Source: Aplidium turbinatum
Taxonomy: Eukaryota > Chordata > Ascidiacea > Aplousobranchia > Polyclinidae
Direction of reading: 5' to 3'
Length of the DNA: 64,000 nucleotides
Assembly: GCA_918807975.1 (NCBI GenBank)
Contig: OU964919.1
Span: forward strand, 16,510,001-16,574,000
Of the stretch, positions 1 to 12,536 are shown in pieces. The translations under genes and the position numbers were made by a program. Each line of letters begins with the position of its first letter. Position 1 is the stretch's first letter. The notes under the pieces are model-generated. The model made no database searches, was not told the DNA's origin, and saw nothing but the letters and a program-made list of their open reading frames with translations.

Positions 1-1911
1 GATTAGGCTAGGGTAGGCTATAATAATAATATAGTATAACTAGGCTATCATTTCGTTGCAGAGTCTAATTACCGAACGAAATTACTAAAATTTAAAAAGT
101 TTCTAAACTTTTTGCCGGCACTGTAAAGCATAGCGATAAATCCCTTAGCCTAAATAGGTTGGTTGACAGAGAAGGTTATTGGCAACTTTGGCGGTCAGAC
201 GTGGAACTAAAACCATTGGAATTCTACCTTGAAATTGCATCTAGAAACAGCAAAGCTCAATTTGTTTCAATGAGACTTTTTTTGCATCTTGTTACCTAAC
301 ATTATTGCTCCCACAGAATTGCTCAAGTATCGACCCGATAGCATTGGCAAAAGTCATTTGCAATGCCCACTACGGCTTGTTACGTCATATATAGCCTACA
401 GTGTAAAATCAGCGAAATCTGCTCCATGTTCAGAGATCCAACTATGGAAGGAGAAGTGGGCAAATATAACTGTTCCGGCAACTGCTGCAGTCTTATCGAT
501 GACTGCGGAAGAAGCTTTACAACAGGGATATCTAGAACAACGGGATTGCTGACTTTGCAAATTTCGATAAAGCGATGGACACTAGAAGGGTCAGCGCTGT
601 TAACGCTCGAAAATGAAAAAGGCGAAAGCGCGTGTCAATTACGCTGTTGAGAAGTCGCCTTTTCTAGATATCCCTGCTGTGAAGCTAAAATAAGGTCTTG
701 AAAGTGGGCACTCCTAGGCATCTTCCCTAGCAACGCCCATAGCAACAACTAATGGCTGGCCTTGTCTATAACTTAAAATCATCATTTTAAAGCAAACTTT
801 TGCTGTTAGTCATCCAAGACTATTGAGTATTGAACACAGCTTTAGTTTTCATATTTAATGATTATTGCATCACTTTTGGGCAAGTTTTAGTCATCAAAAA
901 TAGAAAATAAAAAAAAAACATAAAAAGAAGTAAGAAACTTCAATTTTGTGGTATTGCTAAACAAAGAAAGTTGGATAAGGTTGGTTGTAAGTCTAACAAT
1001 GGTGGTAGACTTGATGAACTGTTACTGTAACACAAGTGTAACCTTTCCTGTAACACCAGAAAGCCATCCAACAACAGAAGACCAAAGCCCTTTTTGCGAA
1101 CCTTCTACTTCGGCAAAAAAATTAGGAAAACAAGACAGTAGCAAAATCTCTGCATATTCAGAAATCTGCCAAATAGTCGACAAGTTTTGACTTGACAAAT
1201 CAAGAAAAAGAAGCTTTGACACACCCAAGGCCAGGAGAAAAACATTAAAAGCACTTAAGAAAAAATTACAAGCCCAAGCAGAGGCAAAAAAGGGTCTACT
1301 TATGATAAAGGAGGCTTTAAGGTGTTGAAAATGTTTATTGTTGTTTTTCGTAAAATGTGGTTTTTGACCAAATATCAAATTTTAATCCCAAATATCTCTT
1401 TCATTTATTTGCCAATCGCTTTCAAATTTTGAACACTATCAGACAGAGTAAACATGCAAAGCCTCTGGTCAAAGAATTTTGGAAATTTTGTCCAGGATGC
1501 TGTCGGTACCCATTTGTTTCATGTCCGGGATCAAAAATTTAAAAAAAAATGCAACAATTCGAATAACTTTTTATTTTCTCAAAATATCTTCATTTCCTTC
1601 CATAGAGGTTCAGTCTTGATACTTATAAACATTCTGTTAAAATTTGATTCAAATCCAGTAAGTGGTATTAAAAATATTTGTGTTTAAAATTTGTGTATTT
1701 TTCACCACTTGGTGGCGGTTTGGGAAAAAACGGCTACATTTTCAATTTTTTTTTGATTTTTTTAAATTATTTCATCTTCAAACATCATTTTAAAAACAAG
1801 AAATGGGTTGTATGTTGAGAAATCCACATTTTAGTTTGTGCAGTAATGATGCAAGATAAATCGATTTGCCAACAGTAGAAACCGCAAACTTGACTTTGTG
1901 TTGTAGTCAAA
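1..1911. other. No recognisable gene
   Basis: Short open frames here (for example 289-552, 948-1190) show no domain I recognise. 1200-1330 is lysine-rich in one plus-strand frame but has stops nearby. Probably intergenic or decayed repeat. Confidence 0.5.
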
Positions 1912-2149
1912 GGTACGACCATGGACTTCGAAATAGTAGCATCTGGACTGGAAACTCAGTGGGCAACATGAGGCCAAACAGTTGGTACAACAGTTGACCA
2001 ACAGTGGGCCAACAGCCAAGTAACTAACCCTGTTGGTCCACTGTTGGCCACTGTCGGCCCACTGTCAACTGTTGTACCAACTGTTTGGCCTCATGTTGCC
2101 CACTGAGTTTCCAGTCCAGATGCTACTATTTAGAAGTCTATGGTACGAC
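1912..2149. repeat. Foldback element, about 100-bp arms
   Basis: Near-perfect inverted repeat. The left arm runs from GTACGACCATGGACTT and the right arm ends with its diverged complement at AAGTCTATGGTACGAC. The centre carries repeated CAACAGT/ACTGTTG words. It looks like a non-autonomous foldback or MITE. Confidence 0.8.
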
Positions 2150-2413
2150 ACAGTCTGTTAGTATTGCCCGTACTGGCAAAGTAGCTTTTTATTGTCGTTT
2201 TATTTGTGAAGTCCACAAAAATAGTTGTTTCTGTTATTGTTAGTTTCTTTCTTCGTCTGGTGCAGCGACCGTGCATGACACGTTTTAAGGAGGACTATAT
2301 CTTTTGGTCGTCATTTAAGTATGTGTTATAGTCGCCATTGTATAGTTTTAATGTACAAATTGTAGTGTTTCGCTGGTCCAAAAATATTTTTTACAATCGC
2401 TACCTAGCCTATT

Positions 2414-2511
2414 CCCCATAAACATTGGTCGTAAAAAACACGTGAAATTCTGAGGAAACTCGTGTAATACACGTATATTTCTCGTGTTTTTACGAGCCAA
2501 TGTTTATGGGG
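2414..2511. repeat. Small MITE-like hairpin with CCCCATAAACATTGG ends
   Basis: Exact 15-bp inverted ends (CCCCATAAACATTGG and its complement) enclose further inverted words (CACG...CGTG, TACACGTA). 98 bp in all. Confidence 0.7.
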
Positions 2512-3439
2512 TTGTGGCGATTCTACGGGGGGTGGAGCATAACCCAGTGGTTTGACCTGGCCCCCACTTTTGTTGCTCATTATGTTGAATGCAGGCTAGG
2601 CTATGCATAATCTTTCCTCAATGCTCTTTGTAACAATTCAAAAATTGTCAGAGGAATAAAACCTCGAAGTTATACAGTAACTCTATATCTATAACAACCT
2701 CAATGTCTATATCAATATTGGGAAGACAGAATTACCTGTTATTATCTTTCCGAGGTCAATTTTTAAATTGCGTGAAACTTCAGCGTTGTTGAAGGTTTTT
2801 TAAGTTGTGGAATCTCTTATAATTGTGTTTGAAATGCTCTCAGAAAGCATCATCAAAGTCGATCTAAATTTTCTAAGGGAGACCCCCATCGTTGTTTGTG
2901 GAGGGCTAATCACTTGCCTGAATGTCAATGACATCGCCCCCCATAACGTTAATACCTGGATCCGCCCCTGGCTGCTATAGGACAGGCCCGTAGCCAGGGG
3001 GGTTCTCGGGGTTGAAAAGAAAAGCAGAAAAGAAAGCAGAAAAGCAGAAATGAGCAGAAAAAGGCAGAAAAGGTCCACATTTTTGAAGAAAGTGTAGTGT
3101 ATACAATCACAGGATCTGCTGAAACCTTCCAGATAGTTCTGAATAAGAAGTTTCTGGAAGATAAATGGAAGATTGTATAATGCAATCTTCAACTTTCTTC
3201 ACAATGTAGATTTTAACGACCTGTTTTAGCCTGATGCAGCGAGTTCGCTGAGGTAATAGCGAATTGCACTCGCTTTCAGAACACAGTTCCCTAGGCTAGT
3301 CATGTGCTATGAGGAATGGTGTTGAAGTCAGAGAGTGGTTCTTTATTCTTTAATGCTGCTCTTTTGTTTGGCTTGAGGCTGCTGAGTTTCTGTGTAGTTA
3401 GGCGTTATTGCTGTGAAATTTTGTTGTACCGGTAAGTGA

Positions 3440-4617
3440 ATTGTGTGATGATGATCTTCCAGCACCTGAGATGATGCAGCAACAGTTTTTTCGCTGGCAA
3501 TATTGTTGGAGAAAAGAAGCCCAACGCCCTAGTAGGGGAAAGCAGGGCAAGTTGTGCAAGTCCCCGTTTGAAAGGAAATAAAGAGCGTAACGAAGCTTTA
3601 ACGCTATTATTATATTTTACCTATAATGCCTTTGAAGCACCTGAATCGCAGTTATCAGTTTTTTGGACAGGTTAGGCTTGATCAACAATATAAGGTGTTT
3701 AGGTCTTAGGATCTAAATTCGGATGCAAACGAAATTTTGATTTTTGGATGCACAGTAGAACTAGTCAAACTTTAGCAGTAGGGGTCAGTAGACATATGAT
3801 GTAGTTGTATTTTCGCAGGTAAAATTTTTTCGTACATTTGTTAGTTTTCTTGAAATTTTTTGTTCTTTAAAAAAAAATATGAATTGGGCAAGTTGTGCAA
3901 TTGATAACGGGGCAAGTTGTGCAACTGTTCCTGTAAACCGCCTTTGTTAATTAAAAATGTTGTAGCCTATTAGCCATTTTTACGTAGTTTCAAAATCTGG
4001 AGATTGTGAATGAATGTAAAAATAGCTGATTTGTTAAACTGTCTGTACTTTTGCTGGTCGTAATATGTTGCTCAACTTACCCCATTGTGCTACACAGCTT
4101 GCCGCATGGTGCTGCACAACTTGCCCCGGAACAATAATTCGGGGCAAGTTGTGCAATCGTTCCTTAAACTTGAATACAGTGCAAAATAATAAATAAAACT
4201 AACCAGTTTTTGTCTTTAAACTTGGCTTATTAGCATGTTTTTGAAATGCAATACTTGAGTCTTCGAAAAAGTTAGTAAAATAAAAATAATTAGATTTAAA
4301 AAAAACCCTGCTCAAATTGCCCCGCCTTCCCCTACTTGTGCAGAAGCACTCAAGTACAGTGTTCAGTATCCAAATATTGACAAATTACTATAAGGATAGC
4401 AGCAGCTCCAGCCACTTCATGTGAATGCATGAGGGCAGCAAGCGTTCTTCGGCGACTTCATACCTTCAACAGGTCTACCATGAAAGAAAAACGATTGACC
4501 TGGCTTGTCCTGCTTCATATTCACTACAACCGAAACATCGACCTGAATGAAGTCATAACACTGTTTTCACAGCAATACCCGAGAAAAATGAAATTGGGCA
4601 ACATTCTTTTATCATAG
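3440..4617 (+). pseudogene. hAT transposase C-terminus (THAP/P52rIPK-like), split by a MITE
   Basis: The frame before 3530 (L-P-A-P-E-M-M) and after 4336 (A-L-K-Y, then S-C-E-C, S-V-L-R-R-L, R-S-T-M, L-L-H-I-H-Y, stop at 4617) resembles the hAT dimerisation region of the 52-kDa repressor of the inhibitor of protein kinase type. An 807-bp MITE separates the two parts. Only the C-terminus is visible, so this is a remnant. The acidic residue of the usual C-E-A/C-E-R motif is partly changed. Confidence 0.7.
3530..4336. mobile_element. MITE with AGTAGGGGAAAGC ends
   Basis: Begins AGTAGGGGAAAGCAGGGCAA and ends with its near complement. The motif GGGGCAAGTTGTGCAA recurs several times inside on both strands. 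No coding capacity. Target duplication not clear. Confidence 0.75.
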
Positions 4618-5656
4618 CTGCTGCCTGCTTGTGATGTTTTATTAAGTGCTCTTTTGAATACGTCGAATCTTTGTTGATGACCACATCGGTTCCCAGGGGT
4701 GCCGAAACGATGTTTGAATGGGAGGAGCAGGATTATGAATAACGGGCACTTTTGTTGCTAAAAAAAACTTTTTTCAAGTTTTAAGGTAAGATATAGGCCT
4801 AGCGATAATGCTGGGCAATTCGATAATTGTTTTCCATGCAGTATTATTATATTAGCCATAGGCTACAGTATAAATCGATATGTGAGACTAAATGAATAAA
4901 ATATATTGAAATAGCTTGAACAAGATGAAACAAAAGATAAATTTCACGTTCATACAATCTGCTGCAAAGTAGGCTATAAAATGTGTCCACGGGATAATTT
5001 GTATAAGTTACTGTATATAGACAAATATCAAACCAATCCGAAGTACATTTTACGCGCGTCGGTTGCTCGAATGAGCTCATTTGCAGTGGCGCCGGCAGGG
5101 GGGGGGCAGGCGGGGCAGCTGCCCCCCCAATGTTTTGGGCATCATCTTTTTAATTTTTTTTTTTTTTAATACATATTAATATATTTTTTTTAATATTTGG
5201 ATCCCAACCTCAAGTAAGTCAACTCAAGTTGCAAGGGGGGGGGGGGGGGGGGGGGGGAGGTAAAAGCTCTCTCTTTAAAAAAAAATATGGAAAACCTTGA
5301 TGACTAAATTGTACAGTAGATAAAAAGATTTTCTACAGAGGCAAAGATATAGACTTTTTAAAGTTTTAACTAACGTCACATTGATGTAGAAAAATAACAA
5401 CCTGTTAAATTTTTGATACCTTACACTCCCATGACTTCTTCCGGGCGCATTTTGGCATTGGTTGCTTGAAGTGACTCTTTCACTTAAACAAAACGTTGTG
5501 TTTCAGCAGTTTTGAGTTGTTTCTTAAGTTGTAAAGGAGACTCAATTTCTCCAATATTTATCATTTATTATTTAAAAAAAGGGGGGCGATTACTTTAAAC
5601 CCGTATCAACGTAAAGTCAATCGGGGATCCGCGTAAAGCAGATACAAAAGCATCAA

Positions 5657-5949
5657 AAATTTAAGAAAAATGTGAACACTATAATATAAACGACGACCTT
5701 TTAGAGTACATGCATAAAAGTAAGACAAAGTCCAATTTGAAATTATTTTGTTGCATTTTTCCAGTTAGAAATTCTTATGTTGCATATCGCGCGAGGGTTA
5801 AATACCCGAAATCGCGCGATATGGAACACAAGAATTTCTAACTGGAAAAATGCAACAAAAGAATTTCAAATTGGACTTTGTCTCACTTTTATGCATGTAC
5901 TCTAAAAGGTCGTCGTTTATATTATAGTGTTCACATTTTTCTTAAATTT
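5657..5949. repeat. Foldback with about 135-bp arms
   Basis: AAATTTAAGAAAAATGTG at the left returns as its complement ending at 5949. The arms are almost identical, and the loop region holds CGCGCGAGGG...CCCGAAATCGCGCG. A transcript would form a very long hairpin. Confidence 0.85.
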
Positions 5950-6305
5950 ATCATTTATGTTTCTTCTTTAATCTCAGCAGAGTATAAAACTTGTAAAAGT
6001 TTTTCATCCATACGACGTCATAAATGAAATTATATCTCAAATCGTAATGACGTGACATCATCTAAACATTTTACCGAATAATAAATTAACAAATTCGATT
6101 GTCAAAAGTGGTTTGGTGGTGGTAAATATTACGTAATGAAAAAAATGTGATAAGGTTGGAAGACATTACGTCATGTATTTTCAATACAAATATGAAGTTT
6201 AAAATTTATTCTTTTGTTCATAGTCGTAATCCACCTTCAAAGCGGTACTACAAAGAACAATTTTCGATAAGGGAGGCATCAAGAATAAGTCGACATGACT
6301 TTTAA

Positions 6306-6919
6306 AAGGTTGGGCTCCTGGAGTCTTGCTCAGTTTGGGGGGGGGGGGGGGCTGTCAATTCTTCTTATGCTTTAGGAGTGATATCTCTGTTATTTTGGCA
6401 CGGTTTCAAAATTTGGGATTCACTTTGCAAAATTATTCACGCTGAGCATATCCGAAAATTAAAACTATGTAAATTTTAGAACTGCTCATATACGTTGAAA
6501 TGTTGAGGTCACTTATGAGTGTAATTTGTAGCGTGAGTTTACACATTATTTTTTGGTAGAGGAATAAAGAACGTGCATAGTAATGTTGTGATTAATCTTT
6601 TTTACATTATTTGACATACAGCCAATGCCCTTCACGCTGTGAAACAGTTAGGATTAACGAGACATGGGCCAAATTAATTACTTTCATCCAGCTGGTGGGA
6701 AAATGTTTCACAATAGAATATGAAATATTTCAGAGGATGTGCTGAGAAATGCCTTATATCTTTCAATTTATAACCTTTATTCGCTCAAAATGTCAGCTCA
6801 ATAGAGGTGAATAAAAGTTAGGAAAAGTCAAGAAATCTCGTAGTCGCAGCTTCAGTGGTTTTAGAGATACAACTGTTGATACAAAAAAGTTGAATTGACA
6901 GCCCCCCCCCCCCAACCTT
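6306..6919. mobile_element. AAGGTTGG MITE, copy 1
   Basis: Ends AAGGTTGG and CCAACCTT, with GGGGCTGTCAATTC and its complement just inside. A second copy in the opposite orientation lies at 21242-21818. A related unoccupied sequence at 7265-7290 helps mark the left boundary. Confidence 0.75.
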
Positions 6920-6957
6920 CAAAGGGTTTGCATTGAGTCAACAGATCTATGCCTTAA

Positions 6958-7330
6958 GGTTTACGTCAGCTCCGGAGATCAGTAAAATATAAGGTTGTCA
7001 TCTTCAGTGCAACAAGACCATTGATTGATTGGTTTAGTGAGGATTCGTAGTCCCATTGCTTTCATTTTGAGTGATCATACTGATTTTCAATTTATTCCTA
7101 CAAGACGTTACGCAATGAAAAAATATATCACTGAGGTTGGAGGACATTACGTCATGTCTTTTCAATTCAAAATGAAGTTTAAAATTTATTCTTTTGTTTA
7201 TAGTCGTAATCCTCCTTAGCGGTAATACAAAGAACAATTTTCGATAAGGGGGGCATCAAGAATATGTCGACATGACTTTTAAGGTTTACGTCAGCTCTGG
7301 AGATCAGTAAAATATAAGGTTCTCATTATC
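6958..7330. repeat. Direct repeat pair
   Basis: GTTTACGTCAGCTCCGGAG at 6960 returns with one change at 7281. The 7090-7270 segment duplicates 6110-6305 around the MITE, so this is a partial tandem duplication inside the larger element. Confidence 0.65.
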
Positions 7331-8846
7331 GTGATTGTAAGCCGCGGGAAATTTTTTCTCTAAAAAACAGATTCCCGGGAAGCTAAACATTTTTTCCAGC
7401 CCTGGTAGAAAACAAGAGAAATTAAATAATATACCACTGTTTTGCACCAGTGGCGTAGCCAAGGGAAGGGCTTCGGGGGTTTCAACCTTTCAAATTGAAT
7501 TTACGGATGTTAATACAGTGTTTACAAGAAAAGTTTTAGCCTATGATGTAATTTCTCGTCAAACTGTGGAAGGATGCAAGCCATCTGCAACTGCTGAGAT
7601 CGCTTGTTCGATCTAGATTAACATCTAAACAGCTATTCGTTAGCCTATACAAAACTTGAATATATCAAAAATAACCTAAAGTAACTTCATTGTCTCAAAG
7701 CTTTTTGTTTGACACTCATCAAGATGTATGACCTCTATGACGTTACATTTTCTAAACTTTGGGTTGACTTCAGAGCATAAAAGTTAGTGACTTACCGAAA
7801 TAAGATTGTTTTTTGAATCAACCAAGGAGAAAATTGGTAAATAATAAAACTGTAATAATCTCGCAAAAAAAAAGCAATCAACCTATGTCTCTAAAACAAA
7901 GTTTGCCTAATTTTAAACGAAATTGCATTAAAAGAGCGAGTTTTGCCAATACCAAACATTCAAATATCTCAGTCTGGAATTAGCACCAAGAAAACATAGA
8001 GATTTAGCTTTATTTCCAAAAAATGCCGAAGAAAACATGATCTTATCCTTTTGCTATGCCACCAGACAGCACCATTTTACAGAAATATTCATACCCACAA
8101 TTTTGTTAAAAATGCTCTCAGAATGCACCAAACTGAAAGTAATTTTTCAAAATTTTTGACTATGCTACTGTCTTGCACTGTCAATATTTTGCCCCCCCCC
8201 CCCCCCCCCCAATGTTGAAGGTCTGGCGGCGCCACTGCTCATTTGCAACAGCTTCTAAGTCAATGGTGTCCATCACCTGTTTGTGATTAGTCGGAAACAT
8301 TCGGTTGTTTAAACTGTTGTCTGTCATTGTGGCACAAAGCCACGTTTTTAGTCGCCTCACGTCGCTAAAACTGCGTTCAGCAATGACCAAGACCACCGCG
8401 ATTGTTTGATAAATGCACAAAAGTTTGTGTATTTCCGAAAGACAGTTTTTGTTGCTTGTTTGGAACCTCGCATATCGTAGACAATTTTGTTATCTTAGAC
8501 AATTTAGGCTAAAAGCGAATAGCAGAAATTGTTATATTGGAAAATGTACATGAGCTTATTTGACCTTAAAAGGGCATCTTCCCCCTCGCTTCCGGGGCCC
8601 CTGTCGGTTCCACTGTAGATGTGCTATGGTTAATGTAAAAATTGTTTGTATTTATTTATTTCGTTTTTGTAATATTGACAATTTGAAGAACTTGTTTTGT
8701 TTGTTGGCCTGTATATTATGTACTGCTACTTCTTGTGTTTTGATTGCTTGTTTGTGAACACGCCAAGAAAATGTTTTCAAAACGTCCATATTTTTGGGTT
8801 TGGGAACCCCCCCTTGAGAATGTCTGGCTACGGGCCTGCTATAGGA

Positions 8847-9899
8847 TGTTGGAGGATAATATGATCAGCAGTTTATTTGTTCGTGTCGCACTTTTAGACC
8901 ACTAAGATTGATTGATTAAATCTTTATCCTCGCGCTACTGGGCATAACCGGTGCGTATACTGCATAATCAAGAAACTAACTAACGGAGTTTATTAGTGAC
9001 TGTACAGTCCGGGTGGTGTGAATAGGCCTACTGCTTGTGTCTGATGTTGAGTTGTTCCAGTATTGAATTTCAATTTTAGTAGGCCTATGCGGTAGCAAAA
9101 TCGAATTTTTAACCAACACTTTTATTGTACCGGTAGGCCAAAATCTAGATTTCCAAATAAAGACTCGATGAAATACTAATAGCCTACATCCGAGTTGCGT
9201 TCCGCGCTTTTTGTTGTATCTGAATGAATAATGTTAAAACCTGATGTTCATATCATATTTTTTTAGTCATTAACGCATCGGGGATGAAGAAGATATTAGG
9301 CCTAATAGCTACAAGAGTCGATATAGCCTACCAGCACGTCAATTTACAGGGATTTCGGTTTTACTGCATTTAGGTAACACTGCTTGTAGGCTAACCCTTT
9401 ATAACGTTTATAGTAGAGCTGTGGAATTGCAGGGATTTTGACGTGTTCGGAGAGTTATAAACGGAAGAGTCGTATATTTTACGAGCAACTTCACAGCCCT
9501 ATTCAGCAAAATGCGTCATCTTAACTCAGTCTCCTGGATGTCTAAATTAGATTTAAATACGAGATGCGGAATCGTTGCATTGGGGCTACGCAAAGTACCT
9601 GCAATACATGTATTGCAATAGCCTACTTGAGAAGTAGTTTAGAATTTGTTGCGCTAGGTCGTTTTACCGCCACACTCAACAAATAAATACAAAAGAATTA
9701 AAATTTATTGAAAACAAATCAATGACAAAACACTGAAACAAAACTCTGTGAAACTATTTACATATTAAATTCATGAAGGAAATTTAGAAACACGGTTAGA
9801 AAGTACAGTATCAGATGCGTTGAAACATGTCAATGTAGCTAAATTATCGGAAAGAAATTTAAATTCCAAAAATGGTTTAAGCAATAGGCTAACTAGTCA
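8847..9899. other. No gene seen
   Basis: AT-rich sequence with many TAGGCCTA-like words and no open frame of note. Confidence 0.5.
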
Positions 9900-9907
9900 A
9901 GTCAATT

Positions 9908-10094
9908 GGTGTCCGGTCGTTTGGTCGACAAGACATTTGGTCGACAGGACGTTACGTCGACAGAACGATTCATTTTAGATTTAGGGTTAGGTTTAGGGTT
10001 AAGGTTAGTTAACTAACCCTAACCCTAAAATGAATCGTTCTGTCTACCTAACGTCCTGTCGACCAAATGTCTGTCGACCAAATGACCGGGTACC
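9908..10094. mobile_element. 187-bp foldback MITE with 8-bp duplication
   Basis: Flanked by perfect AGTCAATT (9900-9907, 10095-10102). The arms share TTTGGTCGACA and CAGAACGATTCATTTTAG words. The centre holds TTAGGGTTAGG-like units facing their complement. The duplication length fits hAT. Confidence 0.85.
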
Positions 10095-10376
10095 AGTCAA
10101 TTAGACTGGATAGTTAATGCATATGCATTCGAAATGAACAATTCATTTGAAGAATAGGTAGAGGTAGGCTATCTATTAAAGATAAATAGCCTGATAATTT
10201 TGTGAAGGAGTTTTGAAGCGACTGCAGTGTAAAAAGCAAGCCTATGTTGGTGAATATGCCGCAAATTTGATTGGCTTTATTCGAATTTCAGATTTGCAAA
10301 CAATTAGTTTCAAGTCAGAGTTGAAATTTCTACAAGTCTACTTTGTTCTTGTTATACCCACTTCAATTTAGTATAA

Positions 10377-10567
10377 GCCTTGTTACTCAAACACAACAAA
10401 CAGTTTACCAGCCTCATTTTTTAATCATAAATCGATTTCGCTATCAAGAGCAAAAACTCATATTTTTGCTCTTGACATGATCATACTGAGGATGCTGTGA
10501 TAGCGAAATCGATTTATGATTAAAAAATGAGGCTGGTAAACTGTTTGTTGTGTTTGAGAAACAAGGC
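10377..10567. repeat. Foldback with about 70-bp arms
   Basis: GCCTTGTTACTCAAACACAA at the left matches the complement at the right end. CATAAATCGATTTCGCTATC and its complement lie near the centre. No coding content. Confidence 0.8.
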
Positions 10568-12231
10568 TTCTTAATGATACGAGACAGTCAATCGCTTCAA
10601 GTGGATTGGTTCACAAAAAACAGCAAAATTATATTAGTCACTTCAACTTAGGCAATTGTTTTATAAATAGTCAAGGTTTCCCGACAACAAACACTTTTCT
10701 AAAACGTTTAATATCAACTTACTCCATCATTGATGGAGTAAGTTTCTACTGCGATAATATTGTTTAACTAAATGTCTGCAACCGTGGTCGACATTAACAC
10801 TTGGGCCTTTGAAAAAAAAAGTTATTTATCTTCATTCTCATTGACGTTCATCAGCAACGTTCAAGTGTGGAAAAAATGCCCGCTGGTCGAGTTCGTAGCT
10901 CAGAAATAAAAACTTGATTGAACTTACAGCAGTGACATAGCGAATCACAAGCTCCAATAAAGCTAATTGTTGAAAGTATATACAAGTTTACAGTGAAATT
11001 TAGACAGTTTTTCACTAGTAAAAAATCAAGACAGTTCCACAACTAAAGATCTCTCCGAAGTCAATAGAAACTGAACTTTTCAGAAGTCAACTTCATAGGT
11101 GACAAACAAACCAACAATAATCTTTACCGCTTATGGCAAGCACTTTCATATGTTTCCTTGCACATTTGCATGTAACCAGAACTCTCAAGCTACCAGCATC
11201 CATTTTGACAAACCACTGATAGAAAGCCACGAGAGATACCAAGAAATTGTCTCGCTAAGCTGAAAAGCAATGGTTTTTATAAAGTTATATGGGTAACCTG
11301 CATATTTTTGCACGTTTTGACAAGAAAAGACGAAACATGAATTAAAAAAAAACACACTTTAAAACCGAGAAAATGCTCAGATCAATTATTGCACACGCTT
11401 AAATTTCCATTAAAATATCGCGGTTTTTGTGTTTACCTTCCCATACCAAATGCAAACGAAAAAGTTGTTGTTTCATTGAGGTAGATGTAAATTAGCTACT
11501 TGCGGGTATAGGTTATAGCGACATCTAACAACATTAGTTGACATTTTCGCTGAGACTTCATTTGATTAACCGCTAGTGTTTAATCATGAAACGCCATTTG
11601 ACAACTGCTTTATTTTTTTTCGGTGAGACTTTATCTGTAACCTCCATTATAAGCTAAATCTTTTGAATAAACAGATGCCGCTATCGCTATGAGATTTTAA
11701 AAATCTCCGAAAAAGGCTGTCTAGGAATTGGAATTTCTACGAATAGTAGCAAACCGGGTAGAAGCTACGTGCTATTAACATTTGTAACCGTGTCTGCGCC
11801 AGTAATCTTCTCTGCAAGTATGCGCGAAACTTCTAACATTACGCTTCAGCTTTCTCAATAAGAGAAGTAATGTTTCTTTAAAAAAACGTAATTCTTGGTC
11901 TAAAGTCCAACAGTATATTTTATCGGACAACCACCAAACAGGCATAATATTGTGGCACACAGGCATCGGGGTTGTTTAAGCTTCAGTAAAGCGAAATGAC
12001 GAAGATTTAGTTTTTTACTTATTTATTTATGTTACTGTCTGTCCGCATTTTTTCACGTGAACAAAAAACTAAAACATGTAAAATACATTGAAATTACTGA
12101 GTTTTATATGTCCAATTGTCCATGGTATAACAAAATAATAGAATAAAATGAATAACAAAAAATATAACTACCCACTATTAAGCAGCCACGTTCTGCAGTT
12201 TTTCGTTTTAATCCAATTTGCCATCACAACG
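10568..12231. other. No gene seen, 3' of gene B
   Basis: Short open frames (10851-11042, 11775-11966) show no recognisable domain. A small perfect palindrome (TACTCCATCATTGATGGAGTA) lies at about 10721. Confidence 0.45.
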
Positions 12232-12483
12232 TAGCCTACTATACTGGCAGTTCAGCAGACCATAGTCCTAAGAAGGGCAGTACGCATTTCTCTCCAGAAC
12301 AGCTTACTGTTCATAATCATGAGAGAAATCAAGGGCGATAGTCAAAGAGGCGCCACTCCGCAATCGACGGCATGCCTTCAAGTGTCCTGCCAAAAACACG
12401 GCCACGCGATCTTGAGCGGTGTCTAACAGGCGCCCTATCGAACCTCAAACCAGGACTACTATCACTCGGCTATGCAGCCAGCA
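12232..12483 (-). repeat. tRNA-derived SINE
   Basis: Read on the minus strand it starts near GGCTGCATAGCCGAGTGATA, a pol III A-box match. About 25 bases on is GGTTCGATAGG, a B-box match, followed by a non-tRNA body. It lies just beyond the gene B stop. Too diverged in the arms to be a tRNA gene. Confidence 0.6.
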
Positions 12484-12536
12484 GTAAAATGATATTCACA
12501 ATTGTTGGCCTATGATTTGATTTCGCAGGACTCACC

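Larger units (their letters stand above)
5084..8237. mobile_element. Non-autonomous hAT-type element inside a hAT transposase gene
   Basis: Ends CAGTGGCGCCG and CGGCGCCACTG, flanked by perfect CTCATTTG duplications (5076-5083, 8238-8245). Inside are C- and G-runs near both ends, a long foldback (5657-5949), a MITE (6306-6919) and a direct repeat (about 6100-6310 against 7090-7330). No transposase of its own was recognised. Confidence 0.85.
5028..8480 (-). pseudogene. hAT transposase C-terminus interrupted by element 5084-8237
   Basis: Minus-strand frame from about 8480 to 8246 encodes the hAT dimerisation region (S-E-I-H-K-L-L, A-E-R-S-F-S-D-V-R-R-L-K-T-W, then V-A-N-E). The inserted element cuts it at a CTCATTTG target. 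With the insertion and one target copy left out, the frame continues at 5083-5028 to a TGA. It is open only from about 8480, so most of the protein is missing. Confidence 0.75.
2983..8838. mobile_element. hAT-type element with two nested insertions
   Basis: Terminal inverted repeats CAGGCCCGTAGCCAG and CTGGCTACGGGCCTG. The 8-bp CTATAGGA is duplicated on both sides (2975-2982, 8839-8846), as expected for hAT insertion. The element carries remnants of two hAT transposases: a minus-strand C-terminus (8480-8246 joined to 5083-5028) and a plus-strand one (3440-4617). Smaller elements at 3530-4336 and 5084-8237 are inserted in it. Confidence 0.85.

Noticed and set aside
289-650. Two overlapping open frames near the window start
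   Set aside because: They overlap in different frames, show no domain and no splice context.
5235-5260. G-run as a quadruplex or regulatory element
   Set aside because: It lies near the end of a transposon, and similar G- or C-runs occur near the other elements' ends, so it is a feature of those repeats.
9955-10030. Telomere-like TTAGGGTTAGG and CTAACCCTAACCC tracts, also at 25220 and 48145
   Set aside because: They lie inside small elements with their own target duplications, so they are not telomeres or chromosome fusion points.
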